Positions 25,361 through 33,747 are shown, counted from the first letter of the stretch. The stretch is DNA of 64,000 nt from Actinoplanes campanulatus (GCF_014647795.1 NZ_BMPW01000005.1:359839-423838), one strand, 5' to 3'. Translations and numbers: made by a program. The notes: generated by a model from the letters alone, not told the origin.

Positions 25361-26845
25361 TCAGCGGCTCGGTGGGAGCACGTCCTTGGCGACGAGCCGG
25401 CCGTCGCGGAAGCACAGCCGGTAGACGTCGAACGGGGTGGGCAGGAACCCGGCGGTGGACCGGTAGTACTCGCAGGCGCTGCCCGGCGGTGGTGGCGGGC
25501 CGTTCTCGTCGCGGTGTTCGGGCGCCTGCCGTTCGGGGAGCCGGCCGGCCACCTCGTCCCGGCCGGCTCCGACCGCCAGTTCCCGGAACCGCTCCGGTGG
25601 CAGGTGGGAGGTGCGGCTGTCGTGGGCGTAGAGCGCCATCAGGGTGCCGGCCAGCCCGGCCGTGAGCACCGTGGGCAGGGCGACCGCGAGCACCAGCCCG
25701 CGCCGCGCCCGGCGGCGGGCGGTCTCCGGCCCCACCGGCGGGACGGGGTCCGGGCCGGCTTCGAGCACCGGACCGGGCCGTGTCGGCAGCCGGGCGACCA
25801 CCTGGAACCCGCCGTCCGGCAGTGGTCCGGCACGCAGCACACCACCTGCGAGGCCGACCCGTTCACCGAGCCCGGTGAGGCCGCGGCCACCGTGGGGCCG
25901 GCGCTCGACCGGCGGGCGCGGGGATGGCCCGTTGTGGACGGTCACCGTCATCTCGTCGCCGGCGCGGTCGACGAGCACCCGTACGGGGACCGCCGGGGCA
26001 TGTTTGGTGGCGTTGGTCAGCGCCTCCTGGACCACCCGGTGAGCGGCGCGGTATTGCATGGCCGCCACGTCGCGGTGGTCGCCGGTGGCCGTCAGCACCA
26101 CCGGCACGCCGGAGGCGGCGGCCCGGTCGACCAGCGCCTCGATGTGGTCGCCGGCCGGGCGCGGCGGGGTGTCGTCGTCGCGGAGCAGGCCGATGATCTC
26201 GCCGAGCCGGTCGGCCGCGGTGGTCACCCCGGCACGGACCTCGGAGGCGGCGGCCCGCTGTTCCGCGGTGAGGGTGCCGTCGAGCTCGAGAGCGCCGGCG
26301 CGCAGGGCGACGAGGCTCAGCTCGTGGCCGAGGGAGTCGTGCATGTCCTGGGCGATGCGGGCGCGCTCCTGGAGGCGGGCCTGGTCGGCGACGATCCGCT
26401 GTTCACGTTCCAGTTGGGCGGCCCGGTCCCAGCCGGCCTGGACGAGATCGGCCTGGAGGCGCCGGAACGAGCCGATCAGGGCCGGGAGCAGGCCGAGAAC
26501 GAACACACCGGTGATCCAGACCAGCCAACCGTAGAGGTTGGGGCCGCGCAGCAGGGGAACCGCCGTGCCGAAGGCCAGCACACCGGCGAGCCCGGCCAGG
26601 GCGGTCGTGGCCGGCGGCTCGCGACGGCCCGCCAGGTAGGACAGGATCGCCGCGGCGGGGAGCAGCCGCCAGTCGACGGCGCTGGCGGCCAGCAGACCGA
26701 GCGCCGCCGCCGACGGCCGGGACCGGTGCAGCGCCAACGCCGCGGCGACGAGGAGCAGGCTGAGCGGGGTGATCCAGACCGGCAGGCCCTCGTTGAGCGG
26801 CCCAGCCAGCAGCGGGGCGGCCATCACCGCCGCCAGCGAGATCAT
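25361..26845 (-). CDS. Sensor histidine kinase with unusual C-terminal extracytoplasmic tail
   Basis: 494 residues from ATG 26845; GTG codons at 26854 and 26878 are alternative starts. Order: four to five N-terminal transmembrane segments, a linker helix, HisKA_3 H-box (RARIAQDMHDSLGHELSL), HATPase with N-box (ALTNATKHA) and G-box (GGRGLTGLGERV). The family normally ends there. Here a further transmembrane helix (LVLAVALPTVLTAGLAGTLMAL) leads to an outer ~95-residue tail containing FRELAVGAGRDEVAGRLPE and a Cys-bearing CEYYRSTAGFL..., which looks like a separate domain. It signals to the downstream regulator. Confidence 0.88.
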   Translation of the reverse strand: MISLAAVMAAPLLAGPLNEGLPVWITPLSLLLVAAALALHRSRPSAAALGLLAASAVDWRLLPAAAILSYLAGRREPPATTALAGLAGVLAFGTAVPLLRGPNLYGWLVWITGVFVLGLLPALIGSFRRLQADLVQAGWDRAAQLEREQRIVADQARLQERARIAQDMHDSLGHELSLVALRAGALELDGTLTAEQRAAASEVRAGVTTAADRLGEIIGLLRDDDTPPRPAGDHIEALVDRAAASGVPVVLTATGDHRDVAAMQYRAAHRVVQEALTNATKHAPAVPVRVLVDRAGDEMTVTVHNGPSPRPPVERRPHGGRGLTGLGERVGLAGGVLRAGPLPDGGFQVVARLPTRPGPVLEAGPDPVPPVGPETARRRARRGLVLAVALPTVLTAGLAGTLMALYAHDSRTSHLPPERFRELAVGAGRDEVAGRLPERQAPEHRDENGPPPPPGSACEYYRSTAGFLPTPFDVYRLCFRDGRLVAKDVLPPSR

Positions 26846-27020
26846 CCGGAGCACGGGGCCAAGGCTACCGGCGCCCACGGAATGGCTGGAAAACGGATCG
26901 GAACGCGATTGTTTCAGCGGACTTTTCGGCCGGGTGACTCGCTAACAACGGAACGCCTAGATCAACCCCTTCGGCTCGCTCATCCGCTGCGACTAGGAAG
27001 ATCAACGATCTTCGTGCGCC

Positions 27021-27034
27021 TGTGAGCGCTCACA
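27021..27034. promoter_or_regulatory. Perfect 14-bp LacI-type palindrome
   Basis: TGTGAGCGCTCACA, the core of an ideal lac operator, lies in the ~300-bp divergent gap (26846-27147) between the sensor kinase and the MauE-like gene. A second hairpin (GAAGATC-aac-GATCTTC, 26997-27013) is just upstream. No LacI-family gene is in the window. Confidence 0.5.
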
Positions 27035-27062
27035 TGGAATACCGGAATCTTCACTGAAGTGG

Positions 27063-27092
27063 TTGACTCGCGTCGATCGAGGGACGTAGTTT
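27063..27092 (+). promoter_or_regulatory. Candidate promoter of the MauE/peptide locus
   Basis: TTGACT (27063-27068) and TAGTTT (27087-27092), separated by 18 bp, sit 56 bp before ATG 27148. The LacI-type palindrome lies 29 bp upstream of the -35. Confidence 0.4.
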
Positions 27093-27147
27093 CCTAACCG
27101 TTGATTCGCACTTGTTAAGACATCGACACGCGGTCATCGGGGGCCTC

Positions 27148-27681
27148 ATGCGCGTCGTCACCGTCATTGGCATTCTGTTGCTCACCGGCGTTCTCGCCAT
27201 CTCCTTGATCAGTAAACTGCGCAGCCGCGCCGGTTTCACCGCGTTCGCCGGCGCGGTCGTGGATCTCGGTCTGGCGCCGCGCCGCCGGGCCCGTCCGGTC
27301 GCCGCCGCGGCCGTGGCCGCCGAGGCGATCGTGGTGGCCGCCCTGCTCCGGCCGTCCGGCGCCACCGTGGGCCTGGCCCTGGCGGCGGCGCTGTTCGCGG
27401 TCTTCACCGCCGCCCTGGCCACGGCTGTCCGGCGCGGCTCCCGGGCCGGCTGCCACTGCTTCGGGGCGTCCAGCGCCCCGGTGTCCCGCCGGCACGTGCT
27501 GCGCGCCGCGCTGCTCTGCGCCGTCGCCACCGGCGCGCTCGCCGGCCCCGCCGATCCGCTCACCGGGATCAGCGCCCCGCAGGCCCTCGCCGCGGCCGCC
27601 GTCGCGGCGATCGGCGTGGCCGCCCTGGCCTGGCTCGACGAGATCGTCTGGCTCTTCCGCGGAGCGACTCCCGCCCGCTGA
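27148..27681 (+). CDS. MauE/DoxX-like redox-associated membrane protein
   Basis: 177 residues from ATG 27148, behind a gggggcc stretch; a TTG at 27112 would add 12 residues. Four hydrophobic helices are apparent, and the loop after the second or third holds GCHCFG, the C-x-C-F-G motif of actinobacterial MauE-like proteins. MauE-type proteins resemble DsbB/VKOR in plan and are thought to move electrons to or from an extracytoplasmic thioredoxin partner. The next gene encodes such a partner, so the pair would form or repair disulfides outside the membrane. First gene of the Cys-rich peptide locus. Confidence 0.8.
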   Translation: MRVVTVIGILLLTGVLAISLISKLRSRAGFTAFAGAVVDLGLAPRRRARPVAAAAVAAEAIVVAALLRPSGATVGLALAAALFAVFTAALATAVRRGSRAGCHCFGASSAPVSRRHVLRAALLCAVATGALAGPADPLTGISAPQALAAAAVAAIGVAALAWLDEIVWLFRGATPAR

Positions 27682-27716
27682 CTCGTCCGGCACCACCGAC
27701 CACACCGGAGAGACCC

Positions 27717-28241
27717 ATGGCTCTGCTGTCCGTAGCGGTTGCTGTCCTCACCGCGCTCGTCCTGCTCGATCTGGTCCTGACCGGCGCCGTCATCCGGCGG
27801 CTGCGGGAGACCGAGAAGAGACTCATCGAGATCACCACACCACCCGACACCGGTATGCGTCCCGGTGACCCGATGCCCGAGTTCACGTCACCGGACGGCG
27901 GGCTGTCCCGCACCGACCTGGCCGGAACACAGGCGCTCATCGGATTCTTCTCGGCCGGCTGCCACCACTGCCCGGCCCAGGCCGACCGGCTCGCGGCCCG
28001 CGCCGACGACCTGGCCGCCATGGGCATCACCGTGGTCAGCGTCCTGACCGTGACCGGCGGCGACACCGACGGACTGTCGCCGCGGCTGGAGAAGGCCGGG
28101 CGGCTGATCGTCGAGACCGGCGCCGGCGACATGACGAACGCCTTCCAGGTCGAGGCGACGCCGACGTTCCTGCTGTTCGACGACGCCGGTGTCCTGCTGA
28201 ACCGCGACCACGGCCTGGACGACGTGCTGGGCGGCCGTTAA
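27717..28241 (+). CDS. Membrane-anchored TlpA/MauD-like thioredoxin-fold protein
   Basis: 174 residues. An N-terminal helix (VAVAVLTALVLLDLVLTGAV) anchors the protein; the outer domain is redoxin-like: GMRPGDPMPEFTSPDGG, then active site FFSAGCHHCPAQ (C-H-H-C, near residue 80) and the cis-Pro strand EATPTFLLFD. It probably oxidises or isomerises disulfides with the MauE-like protein. Its TAA stop (28239-28241) overlaps the convergent stop of a tnpB gene, and the element's right end appears to reach this point, so the last codons may have been altered by the insertion. Confidence 0.85.
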   Translation: MALLSVAVAVLTALVLLDLVLTGAVIRRLRETEKRLIEITTPPDTGMRPGDPMPEFTSPDGGLSRTDLAGTQALIGFFSAGCHHCPAQADRLAARADDLAAMGITVVSVLTVTGGDTDGLSPRLEKAGRLIVETGAGDMTNAFQVEATPTFLLFDDAGVLLNRDHGLDDVLGGR

Positions 28242-29470
28242 CGATCCCCATGGATTATTCCGGGGGATTTCCCTCCGGGGCCAGGCCCTGGATTCCCAGC
28301 TCGGACCGCACCTGATCCACCGTCCCGGAAGGAGGCGATCAGATGTCTGACGTCGTCGGCACTGGCACGGTGGCGTTCAGCCGTGGCGAGGATCGTCCTC
28401 GCGGCGTTGAGGTCGCGGTCGGCGGTGTAGCCGCAGGCCGCGCACTCGAAGACTCGTACGCCCAGTCCGAGGCGGTGATTGGCGCTCTCGCCGCACCCGG
28501 AGCAGGTCATCGTGGTGTAGGCGGGCGGCACCAGCACCACCTTCCGGCCCGCCCGCATGCCACGCTCGACAAGTTCTCTCTTGCACGCGCCGATCGCCGC
28601 ATCGGCGGCCTTACGGGCCATCGTCGTCTTGGCGAGGAACCTCGGTTTGAAGTCCTCCACAGCGATCAAGCTGTGATGCTCGGTGACGTTCTTCGCCCAG
28701 ACACGGGCGTCGTGAGTGTTCTGCCGGGCAGCCTTCCTGGCGATGCGAGCGGCCTGGCGTTTCGCGGTCTGGTAGCCCTTCGACGGCGGCTGCCCCTTCG
28801 GCCGGCGGCGGCGGGCCATCCTGCGCTGGGCCTTGGCCAGTTCAGCCGCGCACCGTCGGCGATACCCGAGGTGCGGCAGGTCGAACGCCGGGTCGGTCGT
28901 GGTGGCGGTCGTCTTCACACCCCAGTCGACGCCGATGCCCGGCAAATCCGCCCCGGGCATGCCGCCCGTGTCCCGACGGACCACGAACGAGGCATACCAA
29001 TGGCCGAGGCTGTCACGGTAGACCCGCACGCTGGACGGGTCACACGGCAGCTCCCGGGACCACACGACCGGGATCGTGACCCTGTTCGGCAGGCAGAGCC
29101 GGCCACCCTTGATCGAGAAGCCACGAGTCGTGTACTCCAAGCTCGGCAACGCGTCCTTGAGCCGCTTGACCTTCGGACGGCCCCGGCCCTTCACCGTGAA
29201 CGAATGCCCCAGGGCCGCCCCGTAGGTGCGCAGCGTCTGCTGCTGAGCGACCTGCGACCCGGCCCGCATCCAGGCGTTCCGGCTGCGGGCGTCGGTCAGC
29301 AGCTTCGACAGCTTGCCGAACGTCGGCTTGCGGCCAGTCTTCTGCTGGTGCACGGCTTCGTTCCACAACCACCGGCAGCGACCCCACTCCCCGAGCAATG
29401 CGGCCTCCGCAGTGCGGCCGGGCCGCAGGCGGAAGGTGAAACGCACCGTCTCGGACACACCCGACACCAT
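28238..29470 (-). CDS. tnpB: TnpB, RNA-guided nuclease of an IS200/IS605-type element (copy 1)
   Basis: 410 residues. RuvC-like acids are all present: GVDWGVK (Asp), LIAVEDFKPRF (Glu) and ADRDLNAARTI (Asp). The zinc ribbon has CSGCG and CAACG. The N-terminal REC/WED part begins VRFTFRLRPGRTAE. TnpB uses an RNA made from its own 3' end and the element's right end to cut DNA next to a short motif, which helps retain the element. No tnpA transposase is in the window, so movement would need one in trans. Inserted between the TlpA-like gene and the ABC exporter. Confidence 0.9.
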   Translation of the reverse strand: MVSGVSETVRFTFRLRPGRTAEAALLGEWGRCRWLWNEAVHQQKTGRKPTFGKLSKLLTDARSRNAWMRAGSQVAQQQTLRTYGAALGHSFTVKGRGRPKVKRLKDALPSLEYTTRGFSIKGGRLCLPNRVTIPVVWSRELPCDPSSVRVYRDSLGHWYASFVVRRDTGGMPGADLPGIGVDWGVKTTATTTDPAFDLPHLGYRRRCAAELAKAQRRMARRRRPKGQPPSKGYQTAKRQAARIARKAARQNTHDARVWAKNVTEHHSLIAVEDFKPRFLAKTTMARKAADAAIGACKRELVERGMRAGRKVVLVPPAYTTMTCSGCGESANHRLGLGVRVFECAACGYTADRDLNAARTILATAERHRASADDVRHLIASFRDGGSGAVRAGNPGPGPGGKSPGIIHGDR

Positions 29471-29642
29471 ACCCGCGAAGCCGAACGACCCTGGAGATCG
29501 CGAAGAGGCATGTGGAGAACCAACTCAACATCTGACCAGACGCCCATCCGCCTTGACTGCGAACGGGTCACCCCCTCCCTGCTCCGCAGGCGATCCGTCT
29601 CCTCCTCACGGCTAAGGCCGGGGGTTTCCACGGAAGACATTC
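28242..29642 (-). mobile_element. TnpB-only IS200/IS605-type element, copy 1
   Basis: Approximate limits. The left end (high coordinate) has the hairpin CCTGCTCCGCAGG (29578-29590) and then a segment ending ...ggaagacattc, closely matching copy 2 (33685-33745). The right end carries a hairpin with ATCCCC and GGGGAT arms near 28245-28275. Size about 1.4 kb. It has no terminal inverted repeats, as expected for the family. Confidence 0.65.
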
Positions 29643-29643
29643 G

Positions 29644-29724
29644 ATGAGCGAGCTTGCGAGCGAATCATCAGGCTCAGTCTCGAACTCATGGCGACGCCGG
29701 AGCGCAGCGGAGGTGGCGCCATGA
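29644..29724 (+). CDS. Possible 26-residue peptide coupled to the ABC exporter gene
   Basis: A 26-codon frame starting two bases after the left end of element 1, with ggaag from that element 7 bp upstream, and ending in an ATGA overlap with the exporter start. The peptide is Ser/Glu-rich (SELASESSGSVSNSW...) and has no signal or known motif. It may be a leader or translational coupler, or a repeat-derived frame; the DNA (gagcttgcgagcgaatcat) looks like an intergenic repeat. Uncertain. Confidence 0.3.
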   Translation: MSELASESSGSVSNSWRRRSAAEVAP

Positions 29725-31526
29725 AACGGGCGGCAAGCTTGATCCGCCGGGCTCTCGCCATCCACGTGGGTGCCGCGCCATGGGCCGCCGCGCTCAGCGC
29801 CGTCCTCATGGTTGTGGGCGGGCTGACACCGGTGGCGGTCGCCTGGTTCACCAGGGCGATCATCGAAGGGCTGACCACCCGGGGTACGACGGAGATCGTC
29901 ACCGGGGTCGCCGGGCTGGGCCTCCTGGGCCTGCTCACTCCGGTCATCGCGCACGTGTCGCACTACGTGGAGCGGGAGACCGAACGACGGGTCCTCGTCC
30001 GCACCCAGGCCGAGCTGTTCACCGCGGTGTCCGCGCACCCGGGCCTCACCGAACTCGAGGACAGCGGCTACCACGACCGGCTGCGCCTGGCCGGCGAGGC
30101 GAGCCGGTACGCCCCGACCCAGCTCAGCACGATGTTCCTCGGGGTCGGCCAGGAACTGATCACGATCGGCACGTTCGCCGCGACTCTCGTGATCTGGTCC
30201 GGTCCGGTGGCGGCCCTGGTGTTCCTGGCCGCCGCCCCCACGCTCGCCGCCCAGATCCGGCTGGCCCGGCTGCGCGGCGAGATGCTGGAGCGCACCGCGC
30301 CACTGTTCCGCCGGCAGGCGTTCTACGCCGGGCTGCTGCTCGACATGCGCGCTGCCAAGGAGATCCGGCTGTTCGGGCTCGGCGGGTTCCTGCGCGGCCG
30401 GATGATGCGTGAGCTGCACGCGGCCCAGGCCCAGGAGCGGCGGCAGGACCGGATCGCCCTGTGGGTGGACGGTTCCCTGGCCGCGCTGACCGGGGTGGTG
30501 TCGCTGGTCGCGCTGGCCGTCTTCGTACGGCAGGTGCTGGCCGGTCACGGCACGGTCGGCGACCTGGTCGTGGTGATCGCGGCGCTCGCCGCCGTACAGA
30601 TGTCGGTCTCGGGTCTCGTCCAGCAGCTCGCCATGGCCGGCGAAACAATGATCATGTTCGGTCACTACGTGGACGTCACCGCCGCCGGGCGAGCGCCCGC
30701 CGTACCGCTGCCGGAGGCGCCGCCACTGCGGCACGGGCTGGAGTTCGACGACGTCTGGTTCCGCTACTCGCCCGACCACGACTGGGTGCTGCGCGGCGTC
30801 ACGTTCACCGTTCCGTACGGAAGCTCGCTCGCGGTCGTCGGCGAGAACGGGGCGGGCAAGTCCACTCTCGTCAAGCTCATCTGCGGCTTCTACCCGCCGA
30901 CGCGGGGCGTGATCCGCTGGGACGGCGCCGACATCACCGGCCTGGACCCGGCCTCGCTACGGGCCCGGATCGCCGCGACGTTCCAGGACTTCATGTCCTA
31001 CGAGCTGTCCGCCCACGACAACATCGCCGTCGGGGACGTGACCGCCGCCGACGACCCGCAACGCATCGTGACCGCGGCCCGTACCGCCGGGGTGGACGAC
31101 GCCCTGCGCGCCCTCCCCCGCGGCTACGACACCGTGCTGACCAGGGCGTTCACCGACGAAGCCGACCCGTCCGCCGGTGTCGTGCTGTCCGGCGGGCAGT
31201 GGCAGCGGATGGCCCTGGCGCGGGCCTGCCTGCGCGACGGCACGGACCTGCTGATCCTGGACGAGCCGTCGTCCGGGCTGGACGTGGAGGCCGAACACGA
31301 GATCCACCGGCGGCTGTCGTCGCTGCGGCACGGCCGCGCCAGCCTGCTCGTCTCGCACCGGCTCAACACCGTCCGGGACGCCGACCTGATCGTGGTCCTC
31401 CGCGCCGGCACGATCCTGGAACAGGGCGACCACGCCACGCTGATGGCGGCGAACGGCCGCTACGCCGAGCTGTTCCGGTTGCAGGCCTCCGGCTACGACG
31501 TGCTCGTCACCGGGGCGACGCCATGA
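29721..31526 (+). CDS. ABC exporter, fused transmembrane and ATPase domains
   Basis: 601 residues from ATG 29721, behind ggagg at 29709-29713; an upstream in-frame ATG at 29688 lacks such a site. Residues about 1-320 hold six transmembrane helices; the ATPase has Walker A GENGAGKST, signature LSGGQWQRMALARA, Walker B LLILDEPSSGLD and switch His VSHRL. There is no N-terminal C39 peptidase domain, so leader removal needs another enzyme, plausibly the S26 peptidase encoded downstream. It probably exports the Cys-rich peptide. ATGA overlap with the SARP gene. Confidence 0.88.
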   Translation: MKRAASLIRRALAIHVGAAPWAAALSAVLMVVGGLTPVAVAWFTRAIIEGLTTRGTTEIVTGVAGLGLLGLLTPVIAHVSHYVERETERRVLVRTQAELFTAVSAHPGLTELEDSGYHDRLRLAGEASRYAPTQLSTMFLGVGQELITIGTFAATLVIWSGPVAALVFLAAAPTLAAQIRLARLRGEMLERTAPLFRRQAFYAGLLLDMRAAKEIRLFGLGGFLRGRMMRELHAAQAQERRQDRIALWVDGSLAALTGVVSLVALAVFVRQVLAGHGTVGDLVVVIAALAAVQMSVSGLVQQLAMAGETMIMFGHYVDVTAAGRAPAVPLPEAPPLRHGLEFDDVWFRYSPDHDWVLRGVTFTVPYGSSLAVVGENGAGKSTLVKLICGFYPPTRGVIRWDGADITGLDPASLRARIAATFQDFMSYELSAHDNIAVGDVTAADDPQRIVTAARTAGVDDALRALPRGYDTVLTRAFTDEADPSAGVVLSGGQWQRMALARACLRDGTDLLILDEPSSGLDVEAEHEIHRRLSSLRHGRASLLVSHRLNTVRDADLIVVLRAGTILEQGDHATLMAANGRYAELFRLQASGYDVLVTGATP

Positions 31527-32281
31527 CCGCGACGGTCCGGGTGTCGCTGCTCGGCCCGCTCGAGGTGACCGTGGCCGGACACCCGATGACCGCCATCGGC
31601 GGACCCGGCCGGCGCGCGCTGCTGACCGCCCTCAGCCTCGGCCTCGGCACCACCCTCAGCGTGCCGGAACTGCTCGAGGCCATCTGGGACGACCGCCCGC
31701 CGATGACCGCCACGACCAAACTCCAGGGCCACATCTGCGCGCTGCGCCAGACTCTCGCCGGCTTCGGCGCCGCCGACGCCCTGCAGACCAAACCTCCGGG
31801 GTACGTGCTGTGCCGGCATCGGGTCACCACCGACCTGGTCCGGCACGACGAGCTGATTCGGCGGGCCCGTGACGCCGGCCTGCCGGAGCGGGCCGAACTG
31901 CTGCGGGCGGCACTGTCGATGTGGCGCGGCGCGTCGGCGTGCGCGGACCTCCGGTCGGCCTGGGCGGCCGGTGTCACGCATGCTCTCGACGAGCGCCGCT
32001 GGCGGGTCATGGAGGACCTCGCCGAGGCGGACCTGGCACTCGGCGATCCGGCCGCCGCCATCGACGCCATGGAATCGCTGGTGCGGCAGGCCCCGTACCG
32101 GGAACGCGCCTGGGAGCACCTGATGGCGGCACATCTCGAACGCGGCGACATCGCGGCGGCCCTGGCGGTCCACGACCGGTTGAGCCGCACGCTCGCCACC
32201 GGCCTGGGCGTGGCGCCGGGCCACCGGATCGCCCACCTGATCGACGCCGCCCGCGGCCGCTCGGCGACAGCGCATCGTTAG
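31523..32281 (+). CDS. SARP-type (AfsR/DnrI-like) transcriptional regulator
   Basis: 252 residues: an OmpR-like winged helix (VRVSLLGPLEVTVAG..., residues about 5-95) followed by a bacterial transcriptional activation domain (LVRHDELIRRARDAG to about residue 245). It ends there, with no NB-ARC, so it is a short SARP, the type found inside biosynthetic clusters where it activates the cluster promoter by binding direct repeats. Co-translated with the exporter, it likely controls this peptide locus. Confidence 0.88.
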   Translation: MTATVRVSLLGPLEVTVAGHPMTAIGGPGRRALLTALSLGLGTTLSVPELLEAIWDDRPPMTATTKLQGHICALRQTLAGFGAADALQTKPPGYVLCRHRVTTDLVRHDELIRRARDAGLPERAELLRAALSMWRGASACADLRSAWAAGVTHALDERRWRVMEDLAEADLALGDPAAAIDAMESLVRQAPYRERAWEHLMAAHLERGDIAAALAVHDRLSRTLATGLGVAPGHRIAHLIDAARGRSATAHR

Positions 32282-32354
32282 CGGCTCGTTAGCGGCCGTT
32301 GCGAGGCTCGGTCCGCGCCGACACGACGTCGGGCTCAAGAAGGGAACGACTCGC

Positions 32355-33745
32355 TTGACATCTCCCCGCCTGAAGGGGCGGGGATTCCACTGGGTCGCCC
32401 CAGAGTGTTTCCTGCTTCACAGCCGATCGCCTGCCCGGGAGGTGGTTCCCCGTTGAGGTCTTCCATCAGCTCCACAGGCCGTCACCGCCAGCCCGGCGGC
32501 CACCAGGTTACGGGCCGCGTTCACGTCCCGATCATGCCTGTTATCGCAGCCGGTGCAGGTCCACACCCGCACCGACAGTTCCATCTTTTCCGTACGCAGG
32601 CCGCAGTGGGAGCAGAGCCGGGTGGACGGATACCAGCGCGGCACCACGATCAGCGTCCGCCCGTACTCGGTCGCTTTGTATTCGAGCAGGGTGCGAAACA
32701 GACGCCAGGAGGCGTCGCTGATCGCCCGCGCGAGTGTGTGGTTTTGGAGCATGTTGCGGACGGCGAGGTCCTCGATCACGAGCACTTGATTCTCGCGCAC
32801 GAGCCGAGTCGTCACCTTGTGCAACATGTCCCGGCGCCGGTCAGCCACTCGGGCATGCACCCGCGCCACCCGCAGCCGCGCCTTCTCCCGGTTCCGGGAG
32901 CCCTTCTCCTTCCGCGCCAACACCCGCTGAGCCCGCGCCAGCCGCCCGCGTTCACGGCGCTCCTGCCGCGGATTCCCCACCAGCTCACCGGTCGAGAACG
33001 TCAACAAGCGGTTCAACCCGGCATCAATCCCCACCACCTTCTCGGTGGTGGGAGCGACGGTGGCTGGGGCCTCGCATCGCAGGGAGACGAACCAGCGGCC
33101 GGCCCGGTCCTGGGACACGGTCACCGTCGACGGCACCACACCCTCCGGCAGCGGCCGCGACCACACCACCTGCAGCGGCGTATCCATCAGCTTCGCCAGC
33201 CGCAACTCACCCGGCCGATAGGTGAACGCGCTCGCGGTGAACTCCGCCGACCGCCGCGACCGCTTACGCGACTTGAACCGCGGAAACCGGGATTCGCCCT
33301 TGTAGAACCTGTTGTAGGCGGTGTCCAGGTGCCGCAGCGCCTGCTGCAACGGCACACACGACACCTCGGCCAGAAACGCCAACTCGGTCGTCTTCTTCCA
33401 GTCGGTCAACAACGCCGACGTCGCCCCGTAGCCGAGACTCTCCCGCCGCTGCTCCCACGCGTCACGGCGCGCCTGCAACCCCAGGTTGTACACCAGCCGG
33501 ACACACCCGAACGTCCGCGTCAACAGGCCGGCCTGCGCCGGGGTGGGGTAGAAGCGGTACTTGTATCCGCGCTCCACCACCCTGACCATCCACACAGGAT
33601 AGAACAGACGTACGAGCACGGTCGTGACGGGGGCGGCGCACCCAACACCGATCGACCCGGACGGGGCATCAGTCCTCCCCGCCTGCTCTGCAGGCGATTC
33701 CGTTTTCTCTCCGACCAGAAGGCCGGAGTATCAACGAAAGGATTC
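32355..33745 (-). mobile_element. TnpB-only IS200/IS605-type element, copy 2
   Basis: The right end (low coordinate) is the characteristic hairpin: CTCCCCGCC-tgaag-GGGCGGGGA (about 32362-32383) preceded on the plus strand by TTGACA at 32355-32360, that is, the element ends GGGGAGATGTCAAG. The left end has CCTGCTCTGCAGG (33682-33694) and ends ...cgaaaggattc. About 1.39 kb, one ORF, no tnpA. It lies between the SARP gene and the Cys-rich peptide gene. Confidence 0.75.
32417..33589 (-). CDS. tnpB: TnpB, RNA-guided nuclease of an IS200/IS605-type element (copy 2)
   Basis: 390 residues from ATG 33589 (MVRVVERGYKYRFYPTPAQ, the usual TnpB N-terminus); an upstream GTG/ATG region would add ten residues. 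Catalytic acids are intact: VVGIDAGLNRLL (Asp), VLVIEDLAVRNM (Glu), HDRDVNAARNL (Asp). Zinc ribbon CSHCG and CTGCD. It is only distantly similar to copy 1 (for instance GIDAG against GVDWG), so the two elements arrived independently and did not arise by local duplication. Confidence 0.92.
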   Translation of the reverse strand: MVRVVERGYKYRFYPTPAQAGLLTRTFGCVRLVYNLGLQARRDAWEQRRESLGYGATSALLTDWKKTTELAFLAEVSCVPLQQALRHLDTAYNRFYKGESRFPRFKSRKRSRRSAEFTASAFTYRPGELRLAKLMDTPLQVVWSRPLPEGVVPSTVTVSQDRAGRWFVSLRCEAPATVAPTTEKVVGIDAGLNRLLTFSTGELVGNPRQERRERGRLARAQRVLARKEKGSRNREKARLRVARVHARVADRRRDMLHKVTTRLVRENQVLVIEDLAVRNMLQNHTLARAISDASWRLFRTLLEYKATEYGRTLIVVPRWYPSTRLCSHCGLRTEKMELSVRVWTCTGCDNRHDRDVNAARNLVAAGLAVTACGADGRPQRGTTSRAGDRL

Positions 33746-33747
33746 AA

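Noticed and set aside
28242-33745. A classical composite transposon with tnpA
   Set aside because: Neither element encodes a Y1 or serine transposase and no flanking target duplication is visible.
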